A stretch of DNA of 64,000 nucleotides from CAKSST01 sp045535505 (GCA_045535505.1 JAZSLU010000004.1:1-64000), one strand, 5' to 3'. Positions 15,954 to 25,066 are shown, counted from the first letter of the stretch. A program made the numbers and translations. Notes: generated from the sequence alone by a model not told the origin.

Positions 15954-16931
15954 ATGGGTAATATTTATAACATAAACACTGAGTTAGACGTTCCGATTTA
16001 TCAGCAAATTGTGGACTGTGTTCGTGTTGCAATAAAAAAAGAAGAGCTTGTTTCGGGTCAACGCCTTCCTACCGTTCAACAGCTTACCGATGAACTAAAA
16101 ATTGCCAGAGGCACCGTAAAACGTGCGTATGATGAATTAGAGCACATAGGCCTTATCGAAAAGGTCCAAGGCAGAGGTACCTTCGTAAGCTACCATGCGG
16201 ATAACGGAGGAAATCGAAAAGAAAGGGCAATGGTGTCAATCGGCAAATTGCTTGATAATCTTGAAGAGATGAACTTTACTCCTCACGAGATTAACATTTT
16301 TATTAATCTAAAACTTAAAGAACGTTATGAAAAGCAGGCAAGCGTAAAGGTGGCGTTTGTTGAGTGTAATCCCGAAAATCTTTCGCAACTTTCAAACCAA
16401 CTTCGCCATATCGGCGGGGTAGATTTGTACTCTTATTTGCTGGATAACATTAAGCAATATCCTTACAAACTCAGCGAAAATTTTGACCTTATTGTTACAA
16501 CATCGGCACATGCCGAATATTTAGAGAGCGTTGTACCTGCTAAAAATTCCATAATCCGTACTGCGCTAAGACCGTCAACTCACGCCCTTTCGTGTATGAT
16601 AAAGATTGCACAGGATAAGAATGTCGGCATTATAACCTATAGCAAACGCTTTGGCGAGTTGATGTATAACACCTGTAAAACATACGCTGAAGATGCAAAT
16701 GTGCACCAACCGCTTGTGTGTTCTGACCAGGCTGATATAAAGGCTTATCTTAAAGGAAAAGACGTTATTCTGGTGCCCGAGTTGTATGAAAAACTTTTAA
16801 GTGCAAAAGCGGTAGAAATCATTAGTAAATTTGGTGGAGAGATTATTGATTGTCGCTACCAAATGGACGAGGGTTCACTGTTGTATTTAGAAACAAAAAT
16901 TAAACGATTACTCGATGAAAAAACCTTATAA
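15954..16931 (+). CDS. GntR-family transcriptional regulator of the glutamate-fermentation cluster
   Basis: The 325-residue protein has a GntR winged helix at residues 10-80 (DVPIYQQIVDCVRVAIKK, then RLPTVQQLTDELKIARGTVK). The C-terminal portion of about 230 residues has alternating strands and helices (VKVAFVECNPENLS, FDLIVTTSAHAEYLE, NVGIITYSKRFGELMY) that resembles a periplasmic-binding-protein-like sensor rather than the usual FadR or UTRA domains. It lies between the two halves of the pathway, so it probably senses a pathway compound and controls citD and glmS transcription. GGAGTAATAAAATG supports the start. A terminator follows at 16936. Confidence 0.85.
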   Translation: MGNIYNINTELDVPIYQQIVDCVRVAIKKEELVSGQRLPTVQQLTDELKIARGTVKRAYDELEHIGLIEKVQGRGTFVSYHADNGGNRKERAMVSIGKLLDNLEEMNFTPHEINIFINLKLKERYEKQASVKVAFVECNPENLSQLSNQLRHIGGVDLYSYLLDNIKQYPYKLSENFDLIVTTSAHAEYLESVVPAKNSIIRTALRPSTHALSCMIKIAQDKNVGIITYSKRFGELMYNTCKTYAEDANVHQPLVCSDQADIKAYLKGKDVILVPELYEKLLSAKAVEIISKFGGEIIDCRYQMDEGSLLYLETKIKRLLDEKTL

Positions 16932-16935
16932 TACT

Positions 16936-16963
16936 CCGCCCGGCATATACCGGGCGGTTTTTT
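16936..16963 (+). terminator. Intrinsic terminator after the GntR gene
   Basis: CCGCCCGG (16936-16943), loop CATATA, CCGGGCGG (16950-16957) and TTTTTT. This is a textbook terminator that separates the citDEF-mesaconase-gntR transcript from the glutamate mutase transcript. Confidence 0.9.
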
Positions 16964-17005
16964 AAAAATTCGGCTGTTTTATTGCTTGAAAGCATCAAAT
17001 AAATC

Positions 17006-17034
17006 TTGACAAATGATATATACCGTAATATTAT
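17006..17034 (+). promoter_or_regulatory. Promoter of the glmSLE operon
   Basis: TTGACA (17006-17011), a 17-nt spacer and TATTAT (17029-17034) lie about 40 nt before glmS. Just downstream is the perfect palindrome GTTATATAAC (17038-17047), around the expected start site and so well placed for a repressor. Confidence 0.75.
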
Positions 17035-17071
17035 ATAGTTATATAACAATTCTTTCCACGAGGTGCAGTTT

Positions 17072-17503
17072 ATGGAAAATCAAAATAAAAAAATATTGGT
17101 CATGGGCGTTATCGGTGCAGACGTTCACGCCGTGGGAAATAGGATTTTACAACACGCTTTCACTCAAGCGGGTTTTGAGGTTGTAAATCTCGGCGTTATG
17201 GTTGCACAAGAAGAATATATTGCAGCCGCTATCGAATCGGGCGCAGATGCTATTGTAATTTCTTCGCTTTACGGTCAGGGAGAGCTTGACTGCCGCGGTA
17301 TGCGCGAAAAATGTGATGAAGCAGGTCTTAAGGGCATCCCCTTGATTGTTGGCGGTAATATTGTTATCGGTAAACAAAAATTTGAAGATGTTGAACAACG
17401 TTTCAAAGCGATGGGCTTTGACCGTGCATTCCCTCCGGGAACAACCCCTGAAACCACCATTGAAGCTCTTAGAGAGCTTTTGCATATGGATGGAGAAAAC
17501 TAA
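17072..17503 (+). CDS. glmS: Glutamate mutase sigma subunit (B12-binding)
   Basis: The 143-residue protein is the small, coenzyme B12-binding subunit of glutamate mutase. The base-off cobalamin motif DXHXXG is present as Asp17-x-His19-x-x-Gly22, followed by the later VISSLYGQGELD and VGGNIVIG segments that line the nucleotide tail. With GlmE it rearranges L-glutamate to (2S,3S)-3-methylaspartate by a radical mechanism. The ATG at 17072 follows GAGGTG by 6 nt; a GTG nine bases earlier overlaps that site and is less likely. The stop overlaps the glmL ATG (TAATG). Confidence 0.95.
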   Translation: MENQNKKILVMGVIGADVHAVGNRILQHAFTQAGFEVVNLGVMVAQEEYIAAAIESGADAIVISSLYGQGELDCRGMREKCDEAGLKGIPLIVGGNIVIGKQKFEDVEQRFKAMGFDRAFPPGTTPETTIEALRELLHMDGEN

Positions 17504-18894
17504 TGAAAAATGTATTGTTAATTGATTTTGGCAGTACATATACAAAACTTACCGCAGTCGATGTAAAAAAAGAGCAAATTCTCGGCACCGCCGCCGCATA
17601 TACAACCATAAATACAGATGTAAATGACGGCTTAAAAAATGGGCTTGAGATTCTTTTTGACAAAATCGGAAAAATTGATTTTGATGAAACCTACGCTTGT
17701 TCATCGGCAGCGGGAGGGCTTCGGATGGTTACGAGCGGCTTAGTGCCCGAGCTTACAGGTGAGGCTGCAAGACTTGCAAGTCTTGGTGCCGGCGCTAAGG
17801 TTGTAAAGGTTTATGCGTTTGAATTAACCGAGCACGACGCAAAGGAAATTTGTCAGTTAAATCCGGATATATTTTTGCTTGTCGGAGGAATTGACGGCGG
17901 CAATACTGAATGCATACTGCACAATGCTAAGGTGCTGTCGCAACTTAAACCGAAATTTCCAATTGTTATTGCGGGCAATCGTTCGGCAGCAAAAGAATGT
18001 GAAGAAATACTGAACGGTTGCGAAGTGTATGTGTGTCCCAACGTTATGCCAAAATTCGGCGAACTTAAAATTGAGCCTACACAAAAGCAGATAAGAGAAA
18101 TTTTTCTCAACCGTATTATTCACGCAAAAGGGCTCAGCCGTGCGGCAGAAATTCTTTCCGATATTATGATGCCGACCCCGGCGGCTGTGTTAAAAGCTGT
18201 TAAATTGTTGGCAGACGGATGCCAGGATGAACAGGGCATAGGTGAGCTTGTTGCAGTAGATGTCGGAGGAGCAACAACCGATATATATTCAATAGCAGAC
18301 GGAATGCCCGAACACATGAACACGGTTTACAAAGGTTTACCTGAGCCGTATGCAAAACGAACGGTTGAAGGTGACATCGGTATGCGTTATAGCATACAGG
18401 GCATAGTTGACGTTGCCTCCATAGATACCATATGTAATTTGTCGGGTCTTACAGAAAAAGCCGCCTCTGCTATGATAGAGGATTTAAAACTCAATCCCGA
18501 TAAAATTCCAAACAATGATAAAGAAATGGAAAATCTTGATTTTGCACTTGCATCCTGTGCAGTCAAAGAGGCTGTAACAAGACATGCAGGAACAATTTCA
18601 GAATCATATACGCTTTTGGGTAAAGTGCTTGTTCAGGAGGGCAAAAATTTAACGGGTGTTAAAAACGTTGTCGTCACGGGTGGAAGTCTTATTCATTCTG
18701 ATAAAATACCGTCCATAATTGCTAACGCGCTTTATTCTTTATCAAATCCGTCATCACTCAAACCTAAAAATGCAGATGTGTGGGCGGACAAAAGTTATAT
18801 ATTAGCCGCTATGGGATTGCTTTCAACGCATTATCCCAAAACCGCCCTTAAAATTATGAAAAAGGAGCTTGAACACTATGGACATTCAAAATAA
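17503..18894 (+). CDS. glmL: Glutamate mutase-associated ATPase (MutL/GlmL)
   Basis: The 463-residue protein belongs to the MutL/GlmL family with an actin/ASKHA-like ATPase fold. The first phosphate loop is DFGSTYTKLTAVD at residues 6-18, and a second is ELVAVDVGGATTDIYSI near residue 250. VVTGGSLI is near the end. Family members always sit between the mutase subunits and are thought to protect or reactivate the B12 enzyme, by analogy with diol dehydratase reactivases. The start is coupled to the glmS stop and the end overlaps glmE by 17 nt. Confidence 0.93.
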   Translation: MKNVLLIDFGSTYTKLTAVDVKKEQILGTAAAYTTINTDVNDGLKNGLEILFDKIGKIDFDETYACSSAAGGLRMVTSGLVPELTGEAARLASLGAGAKVVKVYAFELTEHDAKEICQLNPDIFLLVGGIDGGNTECILHNAKVLSQLKPKFPIVIAGNRSAAKECEEILNGCEVYVCPNVMPKFGELKIEPTQKQIREIFLNRIIHAKGLSRAAEILSDIMMPTPAAVLKAVKLLADGCQDEQGIGELVAVDVGGATTDIYSIADGMPEHMNTVYKGLPEPYAKRTVEGDIGMRYSIQGIVDVASIDTICNLSGLTEKAASAMIEDLKLNPDKIPNNDKEMENLDFALASCAVKEAVTRHAGTISESYTLLGKVLVQEGKNLTGVKNVVVTGGSLIHSDKIPSIIANALYSLSNPSSLKPKNADVWADKSYILAAMGLLSTHYPKTALKIMKKELEHYGHSK

Positions 18895-20326
18895 GCGCAT
18901 TTCTGACGGAGAATTCGAACAACTTCGTCAAGAAGTTCTCAATCAATGGCCTACAGGTAAAGACGTTAATTTAGAAGAGGCTATTGCTTATCACAAAGCA
19001 ATGCCCGAAAGCAGAAACTTTTCTAAAAAGTTGCTTGATGCAAAGCGTAACAATCGTACGCTCATTCAGCCTCGCGCAGGTGTTCCTGTTGTTGAGGAGC
19101 ATATTAAACTTATGCAATATTTAGAGGAGTTTGGAGAGGCAGATTTACTGCCCTCAACCATTGACAGCTACACTCGTCAAAACCGTTATGAAGAGGCTGA
19201 AAACGGCATTGTGGAGTCACTTCGTCTTGAACGTGCTATGCTTAACGGTTTTCCCGCTGTTAACCATGGTGTTGCAAAATGCCGACAGGTTATAGAGAGT
19301 GTTAATGTGCCTATGCAGGTTCGTCACGGCACTCCCGATGCAAGACTCCTTACAGAAATTACATACGCAGGCGGATTTACAAGTTATGAGGGTGGCGGTA
19401 TATCTTATAACTTACCTTACTGCAAAAACATTCCTATGGAGCGCACCATTCGCGATTGGCAGTATGTTGACCGCCTTACAGGCTTGTATGAAGAAATGGG
19501 TGTTTCTATCAACCGTGAGCCTTACGGTCCCTTGACAGGCACTCTCGTTCCTCCTTGCATTTCTCATGCTGCTGCAATCATTGAAGCGTTACTTGCGGCA
19601 GAGCAGGGCGTTAAAAACATTACAGTAGGTTACGGTCAATGCGGCAACTTAGTACAAGACGTTGCAGCAATTCGCACCTTAGAAGAGCTCACAGACGAAT
19701 ATCTTGCAAAATACGGCTATAGCGACGTTCAGGTTACAACCGTTCTTCATCAGTGGATGGGCGGTTTCCCCGCAGACGAGGCAAAAGCTTTCGGCGTTAT
19801 ATCTTCGGGCAGCCTTATTGCAGCACTTTCAAAAGCTACCAAGGTTATTGTTAAAACACCTCACGAGGCTGTTGGCATACCCACTATGCAAGCAAATGCT
19901 CAAGGTTTGCGTTGTACAAAACAGGTTGTTAATATGCTTGCCGACCAAACCTTCCAAGATAAGCGTCTTGACCAAGAAAAAGAAATTATCAAACTTGAAA
20001 CACGTGCTATTGTTGATAAGTGCTTCGAGCTTGGTAACGGTGATATCGCAGTCGGCGTTTGTCGCGGCGTTGAGGCAGGCGTGCTTGACGTTCCCTTTGC
20101 TCCTTGCAGATTTAATGCAGGTAAAATGTTGCCTTGCCGTGATAATGACGGTGCCGTTCGCATACTTGATATTGGTAACTTGCCTTTCTCAAAAGACCTT
20201 ATCGATTTCCATAAATCAAAAATTGAAGAACGTGCAGCAGTTGAAAAACGTCAGGTTTCCTTCCAAATGGTTATTGATGATGTTTATTCAATCGGTAAAG
20301 GCCGCTTGGTTGGCCGCCCCAGATAA
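18878..20326 (+). CDS. glmE: Glutamate mutase epsilon subunit
   Basis: The 482-residue catalytic subunit of glutamate mutase forms the TIM barrel that binds glutamate. It matches the known subunit in length and in characteristic blocks: RNNRTLIQPRAGVPVVEEHI (about residue 55), LRLERAMLNGFPAVNHGV, AGGFTSYEGGGISYNLPY and GYGQCGNLVQDVAAIRTLEE. The ATG at 18878 follows AAGGAG by 10 nt. A TTG start three codons earlier is possible but unneeded. It is followed by a 213-nt repeat element before methylaspartate ammonia-lyase. Confidence 0.95.
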   Translation: MDIQNKRISDGEFEQLRQEVLNQWPTGKDVNLEEAIAYHKAMPESRNFSKKLLDAKRNNRTLIQPRAGVPVVEEHIKLMQYLEEFGEADLLPSTIDSYTRQNRYEEAENGIVESLRLERAMLNGFPAVNHGVAKCRQVIESVNVPMQVRHGTPDARLLTEITYAGGFTSYEGGGISYNLPYCKNIPMERTIRDWQYVDRLTGLYEEMGVSINREPYGPLTGTLVPPCISHAAAIIEALLAAEQGVKNITVGYGQCGNLVQDVAAIRTLEELTDEYLAKYGYSDVQVTTVLHQWMGGFPADEAKAFGVISSGSLIAALSKATKVIVKTPHEAVGIPTMQANAQGLRCTKQVVNMLADQTFQDKRLDQEKEIIKLETRAIVDKCFELGNGDIAVGVCRGVEAGVLDVPFAPCRFNAGKMLPCRDNDGAVRILDIGNLPFSKDLIDFHKSKIEERAAVEKRQVSFQMVIDDVYSIGKGRLVGRPR

Positions 20327-20330
20327 TTAG

Positions 20331-20548
20331 GGTGAGCAATTAAACTCTAACCCGCCGCAAGAGCGGGATATTTCGGTGCTTTTCACCCAATTTGTTCTCG
20401 CAAGGCAATAGCCTTGCTTCATCAAAATTGAGCAAAAATCCCACAAAATCTTCTCGCTTTGCGGTCAAAGATTTTGAAAAGAGAATTTTAACAATTAATG
20501 AGCGAAAAAACACCTTTTTAAAACGGTGTTCAAGTTTGATTGCTCACC
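20331..20548 (+). repeat. Intercistronic inverted-repeat element, copy A
   Basis: The element is bounded by terminal inverted repeats GGTGAGCAATTAAAC (20331-20345) and GTTTGATTGCTCACC (20534-20548), 14 of 15 matching. Inside are a CCGC-rich hairpin, ATTTCGGTGCTTTTCACCCA, a GCAAGGC/GCCTTGC hairpin, AGAATTTTAACAA and CCTTTTTAAAACGG. Three relatives lie at 40214, 47800 and 53311. This copy is the longest, with about 60 nt of extra internal sequence. It splits glmE from methylaspartate ammonia-lyase. Confidence 0.8.
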
Positions 20549-20566
20549 ATAAGGAGAAATTGTGTT

Positions 20567-21817
20567 ATGAAAATTATTGATGTTGTATGCTCCGCAGGTC
20601 GCACAGGTTTTTATTTTGATGATCAGCGTGCTATTAAACAAGGCGCAGGACACGACGGTGTATTTTACGTTGGAACTCCTGTAACCGAAGGCTTTCAGGC
20701 AGTGCGTCAGGCAGGCGAGTCTATTTCGGTAATGATTGTTCTTGAAGACGGTCAGGTTGCATTTGGCGACTGTGCTGCTGTTCAATATTCAGGTGCAGGC
20801 GGACGTGACCCCTTGTTCCTTGCTAAAGATTTTATTCCTGTTATTGAAAATTATATAAAACCCCAGCTTGTAGGCAAAAACGCCGACGATTTTCGTGCCT
20901 TGTGCGCTATGATGGAAGCCATCGAGGTTGATGGAAAGCGTTTACACACTGCAATCAGATACGGCGTATCACAAGCCATTTTGGATGCAGTTGCAAAAGC
21001 AAGCGGCAGAATGATGTGCGAGGTTGTTGCAGACGAATATGGCTGTACCATTTCAGACACTCCCATTCCTCTTTTCACACAGTCAGGTGACGACCGCTAT
21101 AACAACGCAGACAAAATGATTATTAAAGGCGCTTCGGTGTTGCCCCACGCATTAATTAATAATGTCCAAACAAAGCTTGGTGAAAAAGGCGAAAAGTTGG
21201 AAGAGTATGTTGCTTGGTTGCGTGACCGAATTCTTAACAACCGTACCGACGACAGCTATATGCCGGTAATGCATATAGACGTTTACGGCACAATCGGCGC
21301 CGCTTTTGGCAACAATAACTACAAAGCAATGGCAGACTACATTCAAAAGCTCGGCGAGATAGCAAAACCCTTCAAGTTGAGAATTGAAGGTCCTATGGAT
21401 TGTGACTGTGACAGAGAAACACAAATTGTTGCATTGGCAGGTCTTACAAAAGAACTCGATGAACGTGGCTGTGATGTTGAACTTGTTGCAGACGAATGGT
21501 GCAACACCTTAGAAGATATTAAACTGTTTGTTGATAACAAGGCGGGTCATATGGTTCAAATCAAAACACCTGACCTTGGCGGTATCAACAACACAATAGA
21601 GGCGGTTCTTTACTGTAAAGAAAACGGTGTCGGCGCTTATCAGGGCGGCACCTGTAACGAAACAGACCGCAGCGCACAAGTTTGCGTACATTGTGCAATG
21701 GCAACCAAACCCGTGCAGATATTGGCAAAACCGGGTATGGGCGTTGATGAAGGATATATGATTGTTTATAACGAAATGAATCGTATTTTGGCATTGCAAA
21801 ACGCAAAAAGAAAATAA
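20567..21817 (+). CDS. mal: Methylaspartate ammonia-lyase
   Basis: The 416-residue enolase-superfamily enzyme removes ammonia from 3-methylaspartate to give mesaconate. The catalytic lysine motif QIKTPDLGG is near residue 330, and the partner histidine lies in VLPHALINNV near 195. The magnesium ligands sit in MHIDVYGTIG, RIEGPMD and ELVADEWCN. Length matches the clostridial enzyme (about 413). AAGGAG lies 9 nt upstream of the ATG at 20567. The ribosome site falls just beyond the right terminus of repeat copy A. A terminator follows. Confidence 0.96.
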   Translation: MKIIDVVCSAGRTGFYFDDQRAIKQGAGHDGVFYVGTPVTEGFQAVRQAGESISVMIVLEDGQVAFGDCAAVQYSGAGGRDPLFLAKDFIPVIENYIKPQLVGKNADDFRALCAMMEAIEVDGKRLHTAIRYGVSQAILDAVAKASGRMMCEVVADEYGCTISDTPIPLFTQSGDDRYNNADKMIIKGASVLPHALINNVQTKLGEKGEKLEEYVAWLRDRILNNRTDDSYMPVMHIDVYGTIGAAFGNNNYKAMADYIQKLGEIAKPFKLRIEGPMDCDCDRETQIVALAGLTKELDERGCDVELVADEWCNTLEDIKLFVDNKAGHMVQIKTPDLGGINNTIEAVLYCKENGVGAYQGGTCNETDRSAQVCVHCAMATKPVQILAKPGMGVDEGYMIVYNEMNRILALQNAKRK

Positions 21818-21825
21818 AAACAAAA

Positions 21826-21853
21826 ATCGAGGTGAATTCACCTCGATTTTTTT
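21826..21853. terminator. Terminator after methylaspartate ammonia-lyase
   Basis: AAATCGAGGTGAA pairs with TTCACCTCGATTT, followed by a T-run. It ends the rightward cluster and can also serve the leftward DUF4432 gene. Confidence 0.85.
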
Positions 21854-21859
21854 ATAGTT

Positions 21860-22858
21860 TTAAAATTTCTTTTCAAAATCCTCTTTATTATTTACAAAAG
21901 CAAATTTAACCTTTGTAGTTTCGCTCTCGTTCGGTTTTAAGGTTTTCAGCATATTCATCTTGCGCATTGCCTCTCTGCCGTCGGGAAGACTGTTGCCTGG
22001 CTCAAGACCGATAACATAGTCGCGCTTACCCATCATTTTCCATTCGGTAAAGCAGGGCAAAGTATCTTTTTTATAACTCATTACAAGACCGCAATCAAAA
22101 CTGGGACTGTAGATACCGGCGTTTGCGAATCCGTCTTTTTCAATGGTATCAAAGTAATAACAACGCTCTTGATAATTGCTTTGGGGTTTTTCCATAATAA
22201 GAGCTGTATTGGTAAACTCAGCCGAGCTTTCGTTGCGGGGAGTAATCTTGGTGTTGGGAATTTTAACAATGCTGTTTTCTGTAACCAGAGGATACCCTAA
22301 GTTGCAATGGTAAAGGATAAGATAAGGCGTTTCGTTGTCACCTTGGTTTTCGGTAGTGTCAACAAGTTCAAAAGTGTTTTCGGTGTATGAGAACTTGTAT
22401 GTTCTTGTTAGTACAAGTTTTCTGCCAAAAATAACAGCATCCTCAATTTTAAGTTTAATAGTAAGGGCTTGGTCTGTCTCATCAATGCAAAGTACACAAG
22501 CGGGAATGTGAGAAATATTGCCATGCAAGGGCAACTCTTCATCGCCGTCAACACAAGGTGAGCCAACCGTTGTAAGACCGCAGGTTGTAAAAAAGCCTGC
22601 AGTAAAAGATTTTAAAAATCCGATACCTTTGTCATCATAATAAGTGGGGGCAACGTAACCACAGGGTGAAAAATAAGCCATATTTTTACCCTCAAAAATA
22701 ACACGGGAAAGATCACCTGCACGGTCAACCGAAATCCAGGCTTCAAGACCAAGACCGTTTCGCACATAAATAAAGTGCATACCGTCGCCCTTGCCGTTTT
22801 GTAATACATATTGCTCTGCACCGCGTACCTGTAAGGTGCTGCCAACATAGTTTTTCAT
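21860..22858 (-). CDS. DUF4432 aldose-1-epimerase-like protein
   Basis: The 332-residue protein is built mostly of beta strands and matches the DUF4432 group of aldose 1-epimerase-like (galactose mutarotase fold) proteins. Visible signatures are WISVDRAGDLSRVIFEGKNM near the start, LPLHGNISHIPA (a putative catalytic histidine), LILYHCNLGYPLV and YVIGLEPGNSLPDGR. A sugar or sugar-acid ligand is likely, but the reaction is unproven. GGAGG precedes the ATG. It is transcribed alone, or by readthrough from the upstream LysRS gene across the hairpin at 22878. Confidence 0.82.
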   Translation of the reverse strand: MKNYVGSTLQVRGAEQYVLQNGKGDGMHFIYVRNGLGLEAWISVDRAGDLSRVIFEGKNMAYFSPCGYVAPTYYDDKGIGFLKSFTAGFFTTCGLTTVGSPCVDGDEELPLHGNISHIPACVLCIDETDQALTIKLKIEDAVIFGRKLVLTRTYKFSYTENTFELVDTTENQGDNETPYLILYHCNLGYPLVTENSIVKIPNTKITPRNESSAEFTNTALIMEKPQSNYQERCYYFDTIEKDGFANAGIYSPSFDCGLVMSYKKDTLPCFTEWKMMGKRDYVIGLEPGNSLPDGREAMRKMNMLKTLKPNESETTKVKFAFVNNKEDFEKKF

Positions 22859-22877
22859 AGTCTATCCTCCAAAAAAT

Positions 22878-22914
22878 AAGTGTGCCATACCTTTTTAAAA
22901 AGTATAGCACACTT
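22878..22914 (-). terminator. Terminator between LysRS and the DUF4432 gene
   Basis: AAGTGTGC and GCACACTT with inner ATAC/GTAT form a long hairpin. Read leftward it is followed by ATTTTTT, consistent with termination of the LysRS transcript. Confidence 0.65.
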
Positions 22915-22946
22915 GTTTTAATATGACAATAAAAATTAAAGTTTGT

Positions 22947-24974
22947 TTATTTAATCTGTGTTCCCTCGGGTACCATATCGTCAACAAAAATTACCTTGCA
23001 ACCGCAAGCATTGTTGGTTGCCGCAAGTAACATACCTTCGCTTTCAACCCCGGTAAGACGAGCGGGTTGCAGGTTTGCAACAACAATAATCTTTTTACCC
23101 TCAAGCTGTTCGGGCTTGTAGTAATCCTTAAGGCTTGAAACAATAACACGCTTGTCCTTGCCGTCAAATAAGGTTAATTTATAGTTGTTTCTGGCTTTTC
23201 TGATTTCCTGACATTTTAAAATTTTGCAAACACGCAGGTCAATAGTACCAAACTGCTCAATAGTAATGGTATCTTTAAAATCTTCAACAGGGTCGGGGTC
23301 GCCGTAAACCACTTGTTCTTCTTGTTCTTCCTCGGGAGCATTGGCTTTTTGCTCAAGCTCAATTTCCTCTTGAGTCTGGGGATGTGAAAAATCAAGTAAA
23401 TGCAGATAATCTTCCTTGTTCAATGTATCAAGGAACAAATAAAGTCGAGGTCCTTGTTCTCTGCCTAACAGTAAGCGATAAACGCTCTTAAAGAAAGGCA
23501 TCTGAATTTTTTTCTTTTCCTTGTCGTCAATTTCACCTTCGCGCACAGCCAAGGGGACAGCGTAAATCATTTCTTCCAGCTCTTCAAGCGAATAATCTTT
23601 TTCGCTTAAGTTTTTGTGCAACAAAGCAATTTCTGCTTTTTGTGTGTCGTCAAGTTGGTTGTAAGCTTCAAAATTACGCCAACCGCGCAAACGGTAAACC
23701 TGGTCGGGTGCGCAAACCTCAAGCCAATATTTTGCAAGGTCAAGACGGTCTTTAAACTGCTCGTAGGTGTAGGGAGTGCCGTTCTTTTCCAAAACGGTCT
23801 CTAAACGCTCAACGTCAAAGTTAACAACCGAACCAATCTGAACAAGCAGACTCATGGGAACAGGCTGTACTGTTCTGCCTTCAATAAGGCAAGAATCCAT
23901 TATGTTTTTAATAAGGGTGTCGGCTTTGCCGTTGTTATAAGCGTTAAGCATACGGTCAAATTCGCCGTATTGACGCAAAATGCCGTCGTCAAAGCAAAAG
24001 TCAAACGCCTTCATAGGCTCGGTTTTTGCATACAGCCACAAAATGACTTCGGGCTGATAAATTTTGAGCAATGCTTCGGGGGTTAAGTTAAGACCGCTGG
24101 AACCCGACATCTTGCCGGTAGCGCCACGAATGCCTATAAACTCATAACCCTGGAAAATAGGAGGCTCAAACCCAAAAATTTCTTTAGAAACCTCTTTGCT
24201 GGTGTCGTAACTGCCGTTAACAGATGCGTGGTCTTTTCCGCCGGGTTCAAAGTCAACGCCCTCGTACATCCAACGCATAGGCCAGTCAACCTTCCAGTTA
24301 AGTTTGCAGTTGTGGTTGGTTTTAAAATCAAAACTCGCCTTATGGCCACATGCACATTCATACTCGGCAACAGTGTTATCATCGTTTATAGAAAGAATTT
24401 TTGTTGTGTCCTTGCCGCACTTGTCGCAATAAATGCTAACGGGGTAGAAGTTGTTGCGTTCTTCCTCGGTAGAATCTTGTGTTCTGTGGCGGTCAAGTAC
24501 GTCGAAAATTTCTTTGCGCTTTGCAACGGCAAGCAAAATCTGCTCAGTATATTTGCCGCTGCGATACATATCAGCTTGATAGCGATAATCCATATCAATA
24601 CCAAAAGCTTTAACAGATGCCAAAAACTCTTGCTCAAAATATTCGGCATAAGTCTTAGCATCGCTTTTATCACTAAAGGGATTGGGTACGTCAACATAAG
24701 GCATACCGATATACTGCTCCATATCATTGCGCACCTTAGAAACGTTTACGGGGATTTTGCGCAAACGGTCATACTCGTCCCAAGAAAAAAGCAACTTTGC
24801 TTTTTTGCCAAGACAACGCAAAGCTTGTACAACAAAATAACTTGTTGCAATATCACGAAAGTTACCGATGTGGATTGAGCCTGACGGGCTGATACCCGCA
24901 GCGCAAACATACTCTTCTTTATCGGGGTTGCGCTCAATAATTTTTTTTGCAATAGCTTCTGCCCAAGTTAACAA
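22947..24974 (-). CDS. lysK: Class I lysyl-tRNA synthetase with C-terminal tRNA-binding domain
   Basis: The 675-residue enzyme is the class I (archaeal-type) lysyl-tRNA synthetase, not the usual bacterial class II form. It has the HIGH motif as HIGN in SPSGSIHIGNFRD (about residue 35), a zinc-ribbon pair CDKCGKD and CACGHK (about 205-240), and the KMSKS signature as GKMSGSSG near residue 285. Residues about 565-675 add an OB-fold tRNA-binding domain of the Trbp111/MetRS C-terminal type (FGTIDLRVCKILKCQEIRKA, then QPARLTGVESEGMLL), joined by an acidic Glu/Pro linker. The TTG at 24974 is preferred because GAGG lies 8 nt upstream; a GTG at 24983 overlaps that site. Confidence 0.9.
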   Translation of the reverse strand: MLTWAEAIAKKIIERNPDKEEYVCAAGISPSGSIHIGNFRDIATSYFVVQALRCLGKKAKLLFSWDEYDRLRKIPVNVSKVRNDMEQYIGMPYVDVPNPFSDKSDAKTYAEYFEQEFLASVKAFGIDMDYRYQADMYRSGKYTEQILLAVAKRKEIFDVLDRHRTQDSTEEERNNFYPVSIYCDKCGKDTTKILSINDDNTVAEYECACGHKASFDFKTNHNCKLNWKVDWPMRWMYEGVDFEPGGKDHASVNGSYDTSKEVSKEIFGFEPPIFQGYEFIGIRGATGKMSGSSGLNLTPEALLKIYQPEVILWLYAKTEPMKAFDFCFDDGILRQYGEFDRMLNAYNNGKADTLIKNIMDSCLIEGRTVQPVPMSLLVQIGSVVNFDVERLETVLEKNGTPYTYEQFKDRLDLAKYWLEVCAPDQVYRLRGWRNFEAYNQLDDTQKAEIALLHKNLSEKDYSLEELEEMIYAVPLAVREGEIDDKEKKKIQMPFFKSVYRLLLGREQGPRLYLFLDTLNKEDYLHLLDFSHPQTQEEIELEQKANAPEEEQEEQVVYGDPDPVEDFKDTITIEQFGTIDLRVCKILKCQEIRKARNNYKLTLFDGKDKRVIVSSLKDYYKPEQLEGKKIIVVANLQPARLTGVESEGMLLAATNNACGCKVIFVDDMVPEGTQIK

Positions 24975-25066
24975 AATAAACACCTCAAATTAGTTGCTAA
25001 AAGCAATATTTCTACAATTATACATTTTATCACAGCCCACTTTAAAGTGTCAAGAGAATAAATAAA

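Noticed and set aside
24228..24878. Rightward open frame of 216 codons inside lysK
   Set aside because: It lies wholly opposite a strongly supported synthetase gene, has no ribosome site and encodes no recognisable motif.
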